From Branchiostoma floridae (taxonomy: Eukaryota; Chordata; Leptocardii; Amphioxiformes; Branchiostomatidae), in contig NC_049985.1 of NCBI RefSeq assembly GCF_000003815.2, forward strand, positions 7,564,066 to 7,628,065: 64,000 nucleotides of DNA, given 5' to 3'. Shown here piece by piece: positions 17,101 to 28,974 of the stretch; within the stretch, counting starts at the first letter, position 1; every line of letters begins with the position of its first letter. The notes beneath the pieces are model-generated. The model ran no database searches and was not told the DNA's origin. It saw nothing but the letters and a program-made list of their open reading frames with translations. The position numbers were made by a program, and so were the translations under genes.

Positions 17101-20100
17101 GACCCTCGGAAGCCTTTCGTCACTTTTTTCTCGCGCACTAGCTCGGACCCCTGTCGCGGAAGAACTGGTGTGTGCACCGTTAACATACATAATACAACAT
17201 GAATCAGTCAACAGAAAAGTTTCTCTCCCGTTGCTTGACTTATTTCGTATTACAAAATGTCAATACAAAACAGTCCTGATAAGAATTCCTGATAAGCAGT
17301 CCTGATGCCTAAGAAATTGACAGTCTGAAAAACTACAGTCAAAACTGCCCAACGCCTAAAACTGTTATAATTTTGCTGCCTATAGATGGAAGAAAAGGTG
17401 AATACAGAGGTTCGAGGGAGGAGTGACAAGGAGGAGGCTTACAAGGTCAAGAAGAGGACGTTAGACCTTCTTCCTGACGCTGAGAACAACATCACAAAAC
17501 TCCAGGTAATCTTAAACTTTTAATGCATTAATTTTCTTCAAAGAAGTCTAATTCTAGATTCTCTTGTTGCACTTTGTTCCATTTTGCTAGGTGGTATGAC
17601 TACATTGCTACATGTTTCTCTTGTGAAAACTGTAACAACAAGGAAGACAAGGAATCTCTCCAACTCTTGGTGTCATGAAATTAACATTTTGGGGTCATAA
17701 GTGGTACAACTGATCTTTTTATTTAGTTTTCAACATTAGGACAATAAGCCTATTTGCATTTACCAGTACGCATGCGCGGAATTCCTTAGCAACGAAAAAA
17801 GTGAGATAAACAAGTCGCGTTCGACAAGGCAGCGTGTGTCCAGGTTCAATGTTCAAGTGTCGAGATTTTTAGCCTCTACACGGCGTTAACGGCAGCTACC
17901 CGCCTGGATCTGATGTTCCAACGATGTCCTAAACCTTGTGTACCTGAAACACCGTGTTCAATTTCGCTTCAGAGGAATTTACGGTACGTTTTTTGACGGT
18001 ATCCAAGCAAGTGTTACCACAGTTAGTGATAACGCATGCATCCCTCCCCCATGCACGATGCCATCTATCTTTGCCGCTTACTTCTAGAATTTTTGTCCAT
18101 TCTCACTACAGCCAGGTTTTTGTCTGTAAAGGTTACCAGTGTGACATAACTAGGAAATTTTAACCTACGTATGTTATAAACCGTAAAAATGTTAGCTAAA
18201 ATGCATGACCTTGTGTCTTCACAATAATGAAAGCCGATATGGTCACTGTCTCGTGATCTCTCGTGTCCGGACATGACCCCGCTTGCACTGACTGAGGAGC
18301 TTTCGTACTGTGACCAACACTTCGATTAGAAAGATAAAAAAATGTTAAGAACCAACAGCGAGTACACTAATAATCGCAGTAAATGGCTTGGATGTCCGTA
18401 TTAGTATTAAACTGGTGCTTTAGGTTGAAAAATTGTACTAATAAATGTGCAAGCAAGGTCGCTGCAAGTTATGCAAACGTGACGGTGGGGAGGGGTGCAT
18501 GTAGAATGTGCATTGAAGTGTATTGCGCTTTAAAGCTGTATTTTTTGTTTAAGTGTTGATATTTGCTTTAATGTTTCTTCCTTTTTTTAAGGTGCCGGAG
18601 TTCAACATGAGGCTTTGTGCAGTGGTCGGCTGCGGTAATGGAACATACCAACCAAGGCGGTTTCAACCTTCTTGTATCAACTTTAAAAAAAGGAAGTCAG
18701 GGACATGTCCAAATAAAAACATGGAACAAAAAAAGGATTTTGATGATGCAACTGTCCCCAACCTTTCCAGCTATGCATTTCCCACTGACAAGAAAGACCC
18801 ATGGTCGGACAAAACTGTTCTTGCTCACAGATTTCCAACACTTGGGTTCGCTTCCTGTCTGTTACACTACAACCACTGATAGTATGGCCAAGTAGAGCTG
18901 CAATTTCCAAGACCTTGCCACCACAGTTCAAGAAACAATGTAGTAGAATAAGATGCATAATTGATTGTACAGAAATATTTATTGAGAGACCTAGATCTTT
19001 AGACTTACAAGCCTCCACATGGTATGACTATAAAAACACAATACTTTAAAGCCGTTTGTAGGGATCACACCAAATGGGCACATCTCCTTTCTTTCAAAGA
19101 CCTATGGTGGAAGAGCCTCTGATGTGTTCATTACCTAGGACTGTGGCTTTTTAGATTTGGTTGATCCAAATGACGTTATAAAAATAATGGCAGATAGGGG
19201 ATTTCCAATCCAGGAGGACCTGATGCTGCTGAATGCAACACTAGAAATACCACCAGCAGCATAGGGGACGCGACACATGACAAGAGACAAAGTAAAGAAA
19301 ACAAAAACTGTTGCAAACTTGAGGATCCGCGTAGAGCGTGCTAACAATCGACTGAAGGACTTCAAAATCCTGGAGGGTACATTTCCCATAACACTCATGT
19401 CAGCAGTAGATGACATTATCAAGGTCTGTGCTGCATTGGTTCGGAACCTGCAGCCAGACTTGGTCAAATAAACAGTTGGCATACAAGCCATTCAAGTTGG
19501 CAGAGATAAACTGTATTGAATTGCTGGCAGCTGAGTGCCAGTGACTTTTTTAATGATCCTTTACTGATTATGTTGTGATAGCAGGAAACTGTGACCGATG
19601 ACAATAATGACAATGCAATGAAGATGTAATAGATAAAAGTGGATCCTTTCTGTAACATGTCCTCAAACGTATTCTCAAACATTTTTCATACATTAAGTTG
19701 TGAGTTCTGTACATTTATGCTGCCATACTGGTGGTGATGTAGGAACATATTTTTTGGAATAAAATCAACGGGATCTTACTTTTGCCTTTGTTCATGAAGT
19801 GGCTTGTGTAATGGGAAATGACTTATCGAACAGACAAACTAACAAACTAGCAGTAGGAGCTCACAATAATTATGTTTTCCCGATATGGATAAAATTGCTC
19901 TTGCTGGTGTCTTCTTTTCATTTCTTTTTCTACTGTCAGGAACCAATCAGAGCTTATAACTGCCATGAACCAATCAATTTTAGAACTGCATTAGCAAATG
20001 AGCAGTATAACTATGAAGAACCGTCCTGTGTCTTAGCTCTTCATGTGTATAAACTTCCGCCTCCTCATCCTTTACGGCCGGAACGAAAATGAAAAAAAAA

Positions 20101-23100
20101 ACTCCACTTACTTCATATACTGTCAGTAAAACACAAACACACGTCTTACACCAGACTTCAAAAACTTAAAATTATCTTTATTCTTAACTGACAGTTCTAG
20201 AATCTTCTTTAGAACAGGTGTACGTTCGTACCTGTCAGGTGGGAACACCTGCGGCGCCGCACGGCGCGGCGCGGAGCGCCATCTCCTTAAACAAACGCTG
20301 ACACTACACACGCGTGACGCAACACTGGGTTGGCAAGTTATCTCCCAAAATGGCGGATTTTACCCGTCATGCACTTCGCGCCGGTAATTGCGAATAGGCT
20401 TATTATGTGGAAACCTGACAACTGAGAAATTAAATTATATTGGCCTAAGTTGATCCATTTTTGTCCAATGTTGTTTTCTAGGGGGTAGTAGATGGCAGCT
20501 CCCAGAGACTTGTGAACCTGGCCCAGCAGTGGGAGAAACACCGGGTTCCTCTCATCCAACAGTACAGGGAACTCAAGGAACTCAACGCTAACAGAGAGGT
20601 ACACTTCTTCATTGTGTACTGGAAATCCTAAGTTACTTGTGGTACTTTTTATTCCATGGTTTTCACAGTGCCTTTCTGCCTCAATATTATAACACAGCAA
20701 AGATTAATTTTTATGTTACAATATTGTTTTAACCATAAACTTAGGACACTGCAAAAAGCCTGTTTCCAGTCTTACTGCAAAAATAAAGTACTTAACAGTA
20801 TGTCAAACTTTACTACTTACGACGTCAGTGTATTGAGTGTATTAAGGACTCATACCCTTTCAACTCCTGAATTGTACATGCACAAGGTTTTAGTAAATTT
20901 TAAAGATCTTGTACAAATGTGTTCCTCCATGGTTCAGATTTTTGTAAAGGAAAATCTATGCCATAGAAGTTAGTTGAAATCCTCCTATATCCTTTGGCAT
21001 AAAGGGCAGTGCCCATCTCCATTGCCATAGCCCTTGAGCCACAGAGTTGGTCTGCCTGACATGCGAGGGAACATCAGCAGTCGGTCAACTCGTTCATCTA
21101 CGAAACTGAACTTGCAACGCTGCAAAACTGAGCGCTACAGAAACAGTGCTATTCCCCACATGACCCGATTGTTGAACGATTCATGACTGTACCAAAGCCT
21201 ACTGTTGCCACTTTATAATTAATGGTTAATTGTGTGAACGTCTTTCTCAAACCAGTCCTCTCGAATTAGAGCAGTTTTTATCTAGCTTGCCTTTTACCAA
21301 TTCGATTATGATATTTTATTTTATTGTATGCCAGATTATTTTGTATACCAGATCGTTGGCTGATTTGTATATGTATGCCAAGTTTAACATTGTGTATGTA
21401 AAGTCTAACAACAATTCAGCCCCTGGGCTGCTAGTGTTAGACTCTGAGTTTGTCTCTCAATAAAGCCATTCAAAAAAAAAAAAAAAAAAAAAAAAAACAC
21501 TACACTTTGATTAAAATTGTAAAGTGACGTTCTTGTTCTTCCTCATACACAGTCCCAGTCTGAGAAGAAATTAGAAGAGATCAAGAGTCTAAGGGAAAAG
21601 ATGAAGGAGGTTGCAGATGAGGCCAGGGGCAAGGACGATGTCTACAAACAGCTGGTTAGTATGAATGGTGGTGGAAAAACGTTCTTCTGCATAGCTGTTG
21701 TTACCCTATAAGGAGGTTCTGACGGGTACTGTTTTGGGGTTCAAGTTGGTGCAAACTCAGTTCGTCACCCGAAATTGTGAATTTTGAATTTTTTTGCAGT
21801 TTCCAAAATAGCACAGTTCATATATTTTATAATATCTTGCCTATGTTACACCAATTAGACATTGTACATTGGTTTTTGATTCAGTGGTAACGCTACCTGC
21901 TCATCTGGGTTTCACACAAGTGTGTCACGTGTTATTTTGTCCGCAATGGAAAATCAGCACAAATTTGCAAAGTTGGCACAATTTCCTAGCACAATTTGGT
22001 GCAATCCATTGGGATACTAGTAAATTGTAAATTGTACCTGCCTTTGTAATGAAGTAGTCTTGCCACACATGTAACTGATCGCCCATGTTACATGTATGTC
22101 TGTAGGCATCTGAGTATGAGAGGATGACTAAGGATGTAAACAGAGGTGCCTACACCAAGAGGATCATGGAGATAGTGGGAAACATCAAGAAACAGAAGGA
22201 GGAGATAGACAAGGTCAGTGGGCCAATACTTTCATAAGATTTTATTCAAATGTACTATTTTTTTCTAGCATGTAATGTATGTGTGCAACACTAGTGGTCA
22301 TTAGAGTAATAAGTACAGTTTTGGAGTCTAATTCATAGGCAATATTAAATGCTTGGTGTTATTCTGTGATCATTGATCATACGTGAATTGTATTCTAGTG
22401 ACCTATAAAGTAGTTACTAGTAAGTATAATTTTGAAGTCTAATGTTGGGGCAATGTTAATTGTTTTATTCTAGATTCTGATAGACACAAGAGATGTTCAG
22501 AAGGAAATCAACCAACTCACAGGCAAGCTGGACAGGACTTTTGCTGTTACCGATGAGCTCATTTTTAGGGTGAGTAAACTCTTTCAATCTCTGAACATTT
22601 CTTTAGTACCAAGAATCTAGTACAAGTTTTTTAAACCTTTGTATCTATGAACATGTATGCTGTACTAATGGCTAAACATGAGAAGAAATGCATTTTACCC
22701 ATTGCAGATAAAGTTCTGAAATGCTGTTGAAGCTCTGAAATACCCATATGCAGATTGCTCTGCGCTACATATTTTAGGTTGATTTTTTTCTTCTTTTTTT
22801 TTTAAATTACAGGATGCCAAGAAAGATGAAGCTGTCAGGAAAGCCTACAAGTCTTTAGCAGCTCTACATGAGGTAAGCTGTTTATTTTTTGCCTTTAAAG
22901 CATCAACTAAGAACCTTTTAGATATGTAGAAAAACAAACAATATATCTGTGTTATGCGGTGAATGGTGAATCAGAAGTGCTCACCTTGAGCCAATGGAAT
23001 GTTTTTTTACCTCCCAGAACTGTGAGCAGTTGATCAAGACAGTGGAGGAGACGGGAGGGATCATGAGGGAGATCAGAGATCTGGAGGATCAGGTATGTGA

Positions 23101-24015
23101 TGAGATAAGGCAGAAGATAAGATTAACTCTGTGAATGAATATGTAACATTGTATTGCAAGGTTGCTCAAAAACGTACCAACATAAGTGTCATGTTCATGA
23201 CTTGCTATACTTTGAATGCTTTGACCAAATTAGAATGTAATTCGAACATGCTTTCCTGACTAATGTGAAAGATTCTAAACCTGTCTACCATAGATTCTTG
23301 ATGCTCATGTCAATGAGAAAATTATTAAGGGGACCACCAAAAAGTGTGTGCGTTTAAGTGTTCACACTGGCCAAGTGATCATTAGGCCACACCGATTTAA
23401 TTTCTTGGTTCACGGATTCGCTCGCTCCTATTTTTTGGAGAAAAAAAATAAAAATTACTACTCAGCAGATTCTCACCATTAATGAAACCATTCACCAACT
23501 TTCTGGTGTAGCAAATTGGCCTTTACATTATAAGCTCCTTAAAGTGTGGGTACAGGTGCTGTTACTGTACAAAAATAGTGTTTTTGTACTTTTTTCAAGC
23601 TGAAAACTTTTTTTCTTTATGTTTTGGATTAGCCGCCGTTACCTTTACCCCAACCATTTTACAATTTTTATTTTTATTTCGCCCTCTCGCTCCATATTTT
23701 TTATGAAAAAATCCGTGAACCAAGAAATTAAATTGGTGTGGCCTTATGTAGAGGTGGACACTACCGGTAGTGAAGTTTTGATTCCATTGTAAAGATTTAT
23801 ATTGTAACAGTATAATCATGTAGAAATGTATACATTGTACTTTATTGCAGGAAATCAAGACAAAATATTCACAGACATTTGTTGTCATTTTTATTTTTCA
23901 GATTGAAACGGAAGGGGCCAAGAAGACCACCCAGAACCTGGACAGGATTATGGGGGATTTCAAACAGATGAAACAAGAAAACTCTGGCATCGTGGCTAAA
24001 CTCAAGGGCAAATAA
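11125..24015 (+). CDS. CCDC22: Coiled-coil domain-containing protein 22 (CCC/Commander complex)
   Basis: CCDC22 pairs with CCDC93 and the COMMD ring in the Commander complex that recycles endosomal cargo. Eighteen exons: 11125-11174, 11805-11976, 12459-12591, 13092-13225, 13575-13659, 14067-14236, 14805-14915, 15346-15435, 15778-15834, 16169-16288, 17386-17505, 20482-20598, 21553-21654, 22106-22213, 22474-22569, 22813-22872, 23018-23092 and 23902-24015. All are in phase, giving 637 residues (human 627). It starts [16 protein letters not shown], the N-terminal calponin-homology-like NN-CH domain (about 1-110: [29 protein letters not shown]). A linker contains the COMMD-binding region, with [15 protein letters not shown] near residue 325. 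Long C-terminal coiled coils follow, with the highly conserved [16 protein letters not shown] and [20 protein letters not shown] blocks. The ATG is supported by the human-like N-terminus. Many introns hold mobile elements, but the reading frame is intact. Confidence 0.95.
12015..12140. repeat. Member of a dispersed interspersed repeat
   Basis: It shares the order 'CATCACRATTAGCA - CAACCAATGA - GAGAGAGTG - GCATTTCTA - TTTTGA' with about 3712-3845. Weaker or partial copies lie at 1110-1210, 7170-7270 (inverted), 8695-8745 and 9600-9680 (inverted). Termini are not resolved, so the class is unknown. Confidence 0.55.
17743..20404 (+). mobile_element. Decayed ISL2EU/IS4EU-type (DDE_Tnp_4) DNA transposon in CCDC22 intron 11
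   Basis: A 2.66-kb insertion bounded by inverted repeats of about 22 bp: left 17743-17764 (AATAAGCCTATTTGC...) and right 20383-20404 (...GCGAATAGGCTTATT), with a few mismatches. Inside, on the plus strand, are transposase remains (18607-19471). No sure target duplication was read. GC-rich material just inside both ends may hold the element's promoters. The element occupies most of the intron between the exons at 17386-17505 and 20482-20598, and the host splice sites remain intact. Confidence 0.75.
18607..19471 (+). pseudogene. Broken THAP-like/DDE transposase pseudogene
   Basis: An N-terminal piece begins [15 protein letters not shown], resembling the Cys-x4-Cys start of a THAP-type zinc finger. 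In another frame follow [16 protein letters not shown] and [18 protein letters not shown] (first catalytic Asp region). Later come [12 protein letters not shown] (second Asp) and [15 protein letters not shown] (catalytic Glu) up to [13 protein letters not shown]. These are hallmarks of the DDE_Tnp_4 family. Frame changes occur around 18880 and 19045, with a stop near 19262, so no intact enzyme can be made. It is a fossil of an autonomous element. Confidence 0.8.
20985..21500 (+). mobile_element. 5'-truncated non-LTR retrotransposon (LINE) 3' end
   Basis: This segment lies in the intron between CCDC22 exons 12 and 13. A short frame ends [20 protein letters not shown] and a stop at 21184-21186, a pattern typical of the extreme C-terminus of CR1/Jockey-like ORF2 proteins. 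A roughly 270-nt 3' UTR with AATAAA near 21461 and a pure A tail (21473-21497) follow. The 5' boundary is approximate. The clean A tail suggests a fairly young insertion in sense orientation to the gene. Confidence 0.65.
23385..23743. mobile_element. 359-bp PIF/Harbinger-like MITE in last CCDC22 intron
   Basis: Terminal inverted repeats of about 33 bp begin GGCCACACCGATTTAATTTC (left 23385-23418) and end in the complement at 23711-23743. The element is flanked by TTA on both sides (23382-23384 and 23744-23746), the 3-bp TWA target duplication of PIF/Harbinger. There is no coding capacity. Confidence 0.85.
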
Positions 24016-24174
24016 CAATCCTAGTTATAGCATGATTACTAGCTTTGAACATACTACATGTATATTGTTCAGATACATGTACGTAGACTGCCAATGTTTC
24101 TGTCAAATCCAGCCTAAGTCTAGCAGCCCTTCAGCTGGTCAGGCCTGTTGAAGCTTGATGGCAAACACCAGTAA

Positions 24175-24285
24175 TCTCCAAGCAGTGGCAAAATGATATT
24201 CATGGCCCAAAACAATGTCCATGTGGCCACTGGGTTCAGTTGGGTTCTGTTTTAGCCCATGGCCACCTGAGGATCTGCTTGGAGA
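24175..24285. mobile_element. Short fold-back element with TCTCCAAGCAG ends
   Basis: Inverted 11-bp arms (TCTCCAAGCAG at 24175-24185 and its complement at 24275-24285). The same terminal motif ends the elements at 26898-27120 and 28165-28348, marking one MITE family. Confidence 0.55.
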
Positions 24286-25850
24286 CAGCAACATCTATAA
24301 TCCAGAATTGGAAACAACCTTATCCTGTTGATTCATACATATTGCCAGAATGAGAAATACCATAATGATTTGTGTTGTGATGACTGGTTTCCATAGTGAC
24401 AGGGAAACCCGAGCTCTCATTGGACTGATTTCCATAGTGATGAGGAATCCTGAGCTCCTATTGGTGGAAAGGCGATGGTTCTTTTGAACTTCCACAAGCT
24501 TTCCAGGAGATCCAGTCAGCCTGACAGCGAGAGATTGTTTAACACAGGGTCTGTCAAATATAACAATTGATTTCTGTCCACACCAGCATTTTTTGTGTCA
24601 ATTTAATTCCTTTGATAAGTACAAAATATTTTTCTCTGATCTTAAACTGGGAAATAACAAAAGTACATTTTTTCTTCAAATTCCATAGAATTGCCACTTA
24701 AAGAGAAATTTTATCCTTGGAAAAATGAATACTCAATTATAAACCATTTGAAAGTCACAAGAATTATGCAATCATTAAAAAACATTACTTATTTTATTCT
24801 GCTAGGTACCATCATTTTCCATTGACAGTGTTATGGTATTTGGTAATCACTTAGATATTCATCTCTGTAATTGTTATGTGCTTGCTTGTGGTATGCTAAT
24901 ATCTGGTAGAATCAATTGGTCAATTCATGTACAACTCAATCATTAGATATGAATTAAACTAAACACCAGAAAAATTTGTTTCAATTTTGATTAGCTTTCT
25001 ATGTTAGTAAAGATATATTGATTGCAAGCTTATATCCATTTTACATGGGATGCCATGGAAATACCTGACACTTTTGAATATGATTATGTCACAAATAAAT
25101 CAAATTGGATGCCATCAATTGAAATGATTTTTGCTTTAAAAAGCAGATACAATGTTAATAGTTAGACATACTGTACAGTATTGTCTGCACAAAATATATA
25201 AATAACAAAAGAAATAAAGTAATTATACATTTTGACATAGTGCCAAGAGAAGTTGTTTCCAACAAATAAATCACAACTACCAATTCTTGCCAGTATGTGT
25301 ACATGTGAGTGTGATTTTTTGTTTCTGCTGAGGTAGGTCATGTTGATTTGATTATAATAGATGACATCCTCAGGCTCTGGGAACCCCAAACTCAATGCGA
25401 GTGCACAAATTTGGTCATTTTACAGCTGCTTTGGATCATTTACAGCATGGCTGAAAACTTATCTTTTTTGTAAAAGGAAGATACATCATAATACCTATTT
25501 TGTTTTGTTTCAAATAAATACAGTTGCATTGCTGTAGGCATTTCTACCAAAAGCCAGATTCCAGAAGGCCAAAATACTGTGTAGCTTGATTAAAACTGAG
25601 AGACGGCCTCACAGTGACCCATAGCAGATATTACTAGACATGCAGTACAGTACTGATGTGCACATGCATCAACATTTCTCCAATGAGCTGAATGGCATGA
25701 AGAGGTTTAGTGGGGATGTTCTTGAAGTAAAAATCATGTGGGGAAAAAACTAACATCAAAGGATTGAATATAAAAGAGAATATTAAAACTTTTCTTGGAG
25801 ATATGTTGGCCATGGAGCTGAGAAGTTGGCCTGTGTAGTCTATGGAGACA

Positions 25851-25966
25851 TAGCCTGGGTACCATCCTATTTCTACCGGGGTTCCCTACACTCACTTCCC
25901 TAAAAAAAATTTTTAGGGGTAGCGAGTGTAAGGAGCCCCGGTAGAATACGGATGATACTCAGGCTA
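25851..25966. mobile_element. 116-bp near-perfect palindromic MITE
   Basis: Two arms of about 57 bp (left starts TAGCCTGGGTACCATCC; right ends GGATGATACTCAGGCTA) pair almost completely. The centre is AAAAAAAATTTTT, so a single strand would fold into one long hairpin. No coding content. Confidence 0.75.
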
Positions 25967-26383
25967 ATGGAGACAGTCTGGTATCCAGCTAACTTAAATC
26001 AGCCATCTGAACAAAAATTAAGTTGATTCTGCATAATAATTCTAAGATCATTAGTGTTATAGAAGAACTGAAATGTCTGAATTAAAGCTAAGGCCATTGT
26101 GCATTGACAATAGGATGTTATACTAAAATCCAGACCTGGAATGCATATAGTCTTGATGCCCTCTCAGAGTTGAGTAAAAACTTTCAACTACATGTACTTA
26201 AAACACAAGTCTGATATCTTGAATTCAGTTGATCATATGAATGTACATGTACAATCATAACAGATGTGCTGCCATTGTAAACAAGCTATCAAATGATATA
26301 TACCAGTAATACAATGAGGTAGATAACACAGTAACAGAGATATGATCAACAGAAATCAAGTTTCCAAACTCTTCAGTTTTCAG

Positions 26384-27749
26384 CTACTTAGTAGCAGTTC
26401 CCATAAGATGCGGCTCTATAAGAGACATCTTGAGCGGAGCATCAAATTTTTGATAGTCTACTTCTGAGAAGCCTGCTGCGTCCAGATGGGTCCAGAGTTC
26501 TGACCGGAGGGTGCAGCCGTCGGACAGATACGGCCAGATGATGTCTAGCCAGTTCTGTTTGGTGTACACCCACGTACCAGGGGTGCCATGCACGTGTTCC
26601 ATGTAGTAAAACTTGCCTCCCTGTAGATGGGATGGATAGATATGGATGTTAGTACATGCACCTGGCAAGAAAGCCGCATAAACTGAATATACAATGTTAT
26701 GAATCATGTATATGCTGTTATGGATTGACCTATTGAAGGCAACAATGGAGTTTGGGTCCCCTGGCGGCTTTCCGTGGTGCTGCAGCAATGCAGGTCTAAA
26801 TGTCAGAGACCCATGACGGTCAGAAAACGTTACCATATTCCATACTAACGTCTGCTTGGAGATAAGGATTTGACCAGGACAGCCACCCAAAAGAACTTAT
26901 CTCCAAGCCGATCCTACAGTATCCTAAAGATAGTATCTAAAACTGATAAAGGAGTGTAGCCGGCCTAGGAGTGTGCATTGGCTACCAGAGGCCAATCAAT
27001 GCACACTCAATATACCAGTAGCCAATGCACCGGTAGACAATACACACTCTGAGGCCAGCTACATCCTTTTGCCAGCTTTTCATACCATCTTATGCTACCG
27101 TAGGATCTGCTTGGAGATTATGTAAAACCACCTGTTAGGCCTAGGTCACTTGTCGTTGTAGAGTAGAGTTGAACCAAAACCTCTTTAGTTGATAGGTTAT
27201 GTGATGAACATAGACTATCATAATCCACGCTACTTTTCCCCCCATACTTACTGGTTTTAAAACCCTCTTGATTTCGGACAGGACCTTCGGCTGGTCAGCC
27301 ACGGAGCACATGACCAGTGTGCAGACCACAGCGTCCACCGAGTGGTCAGCCACGCCCGCCATGTTTTCTCCGGACGCGATGACGAACTCCCGCAGTTTCA
27401 CCTCGCCAAACTCCGCCGCGTTCTTCAGCAGATACTTGTCAAACTCCGGGTTCGGATCCACGGCGATGACGGAAGTTCCCGGTGGGTAGAACTTGAAGTT
27501 GGCCCCGGCGCCGACTCCGATCTCCAGCACGGTCAGACTCCCCGTCACAGCCGCTGGATGAGTCTTCAAGTCTTCGAACAGTTTCTCCTTGAATGGGGTC
27601 ATCTTCTTGTTGTAACTCTTCGCTATACGAGAGAGGATATATGCATAAACCTTCATGTATATTAGACGAAGTATAGCCCTTCCTTGTTGAGTCAGAGCAG
27701 CGGCAACTATGATCACAAAGAACGCTACAATCCACCAGACCACCGCCAT
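26384..27749 (-). CDS. METTL7/TMT1-like methyltransferase, copy A
   Basis: SAM-dependent thiol methyltransferase family (METTL7A/B, now TMT1), anchored at ER or lipid-droplet membranes by an N-terminal hydrophobic segment. Two coding exons, 27252-27749 and 26384-26620, give 244 residues, the same length as I recall for human METTL7A. The N-terminus AVVWWIVAFFVIIVAAAL is a single membrane anchor. Motif I is VLEIGVGAGANFKFYPPG, followed by VIAVDPNPEF, then VVCTLVMCSV, IKRVLKP|GGKFYYMEHV and the C-terminal HLMGTATK. It lacks the first intron present in the two plus-strand copies; the intron before GGKF is shared. It points away from copies B and C across a 1.2-kb spacer. Paralogue-level naming is not possible. 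Confidence 0.9.
26851..27120. mobile_element. Fold-back MITE inserted in the intron of METTL7-like copy A
   Basis: Arms TATCTCCAAGCCGATCC (from 26899) and GGATCTGCTTGGAGAT (to about 27118) are inverted. Inside is a second inverted pair built on GTAGCCGGCCT...AGGCCAGCTAC with GTGCATTGGC copies (26956-27064). A third TCTGCTTGGAGATAAG at 26851-26866 faces the left arm, suggesting abutting or nested copies. The exons of copy A are not interrupted. Confidence 0.6.
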
Positions 27750-28164
27750 GTTGTCACTCTAACCAAAGGTGAAGAGTTCACAGGAGGTGGTTGACCTTTT
27801 CACTTTCACCTAACCTTAACTGTACTGTGGCGCCGGTTTCAGGTTGTGCTTAACTTCCGGATCAGATTTCCTACAGTCCTTCGGTGGTACTAGGTAAGAT
27901 ATATGATATCTTCTTTTTTCCTGGCAGTTTACCTTTTTCTGTAAATAAGAGTAGGATATTTTACGGCGCGGCAAACAAGGGAATTTATCATGATTGTTAG
28001 AAAAATATACTGATGAAAAATTGCTTTCATGCGCTTCAAATTGACCTTTTTAATAGCAGACCGATACGAAAGACAGGAAAGGGTACAGCTACAGATGCGA
28101 TAATCAAGGAAGTTATAATGATCCTTCTCATGATAGCAGCATATTGGCGTTGCCTAGCCATAAT

Positions 28165-28348
28165 TAATCTCCAAGCAGATTCCTCCGGTGGCTTAAAACA
28201 GTAACATAAGCTGGGGAAGGAGANNNNNNNNNNNNNNNNNNNNNNNNNNNNNNNNNNNNNNNNNNNNNNNNNNNNNNNNNNNNNNNNNNNNNNNNNNNNN
28301 NNNNNNNNNNNNNNNNNNNNNNNACCGGAGGGAATCTCTTGGAGATTA
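28165..28348. mobile_element. TCTCCAAGCAG fold-back MITE spanning the N gap
   Basis: The left arm TAATCTCCAAGCAGATTCC (28165) and the complementary right arm (28324-28348, ending CTTGGAGATTA) lie on opposite sides of the 100-N gap. The right arm starts at the first base after the gap, so the missing sequence is the interior of this element, of unknown size. Confidence 0.65.
28224..28323. other. Assembly gap (100 N)
   Basis: Exactly 100 unknown bases, a conventional placeholder, so the true length is unknown. Confidence 1.
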
Positions 28349-28974
28349 AGCTATAATATCATATGGTAGGAAACACCAGACCTATTACTAGTACGAGTAG
28401 CAGGCCGTACAGTACGTACAGAAAAACAACATAAGCTGGCAAAGGAGAAAACCCCGACAAACACGCATAAAAGACGTAAGAAGGGGACCAGGGTCTAATT
28501 ATAATCTCTAATGTGGTAATACATAAAAACGATTAGGATTATCTAAAAGTGTTGGCCTATGCCACCATGGGAGCATTTCTGTGCTACCAGGCAATATATT
28601 ACCCGCGTATATATAGCGTTCACGCCTTACTTAGTCACTGACCTTGGTCAATATTTAACCGTAGTGTACACAATGTTGTAAGGAGAAATTTGACTCTACA
28701 GCCACAACATGGTGTGATTTTTTATCAACCCCAGTGCTAGTGGTACATATTAAACTTCATCGTTTTTATGGTTTAGTATTGCATGTATAAAGACGCATTT
28801 AAAGAATAGACCAAGTATGATGCAAGATCATATAATAACTAAACCAATCATGTATCAACGAAGAAAAAAATGGTGCAACAGCAATCTATACCGTACCGTA
28901 AAGACAAAAAGAAATACCATACAGATATTAAGTATCATTTTTTTCGCCCCTATTTAATTACAGAAAGAAGCGGC

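Larger units (their letters stand above)
24016..26383. other. Spacer and 3' UTR after CCDC22
   Basis: AT-rich and without a supportable gene. It contains a fold-back copy with TCTCCAAGCAG arms (24175-24285) and a compact palindromic MITE (25851-25966). The remainder shows nothing recognisable. Confidence 0.7.
27750..28974. other. Divergent spacer between METTL7-like copies A and B, with gap
   Basis: No gene is recognised. It must contain the promoters of two divergent METTL7-like genes. It holds a fold-back element broken by the assembly gap and a repeated AACATAAGCTGG...AAGGAGA motif on either side of the gap (28203-28223 and 28430-28448). Confidence 0.6.

Noticed and set aside
27268-27735. 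Open frames overlapping METTL7-like copy A in other frames
   Set aside because: Shadows of the GC-rich coding exon of copy A; no family similarity.
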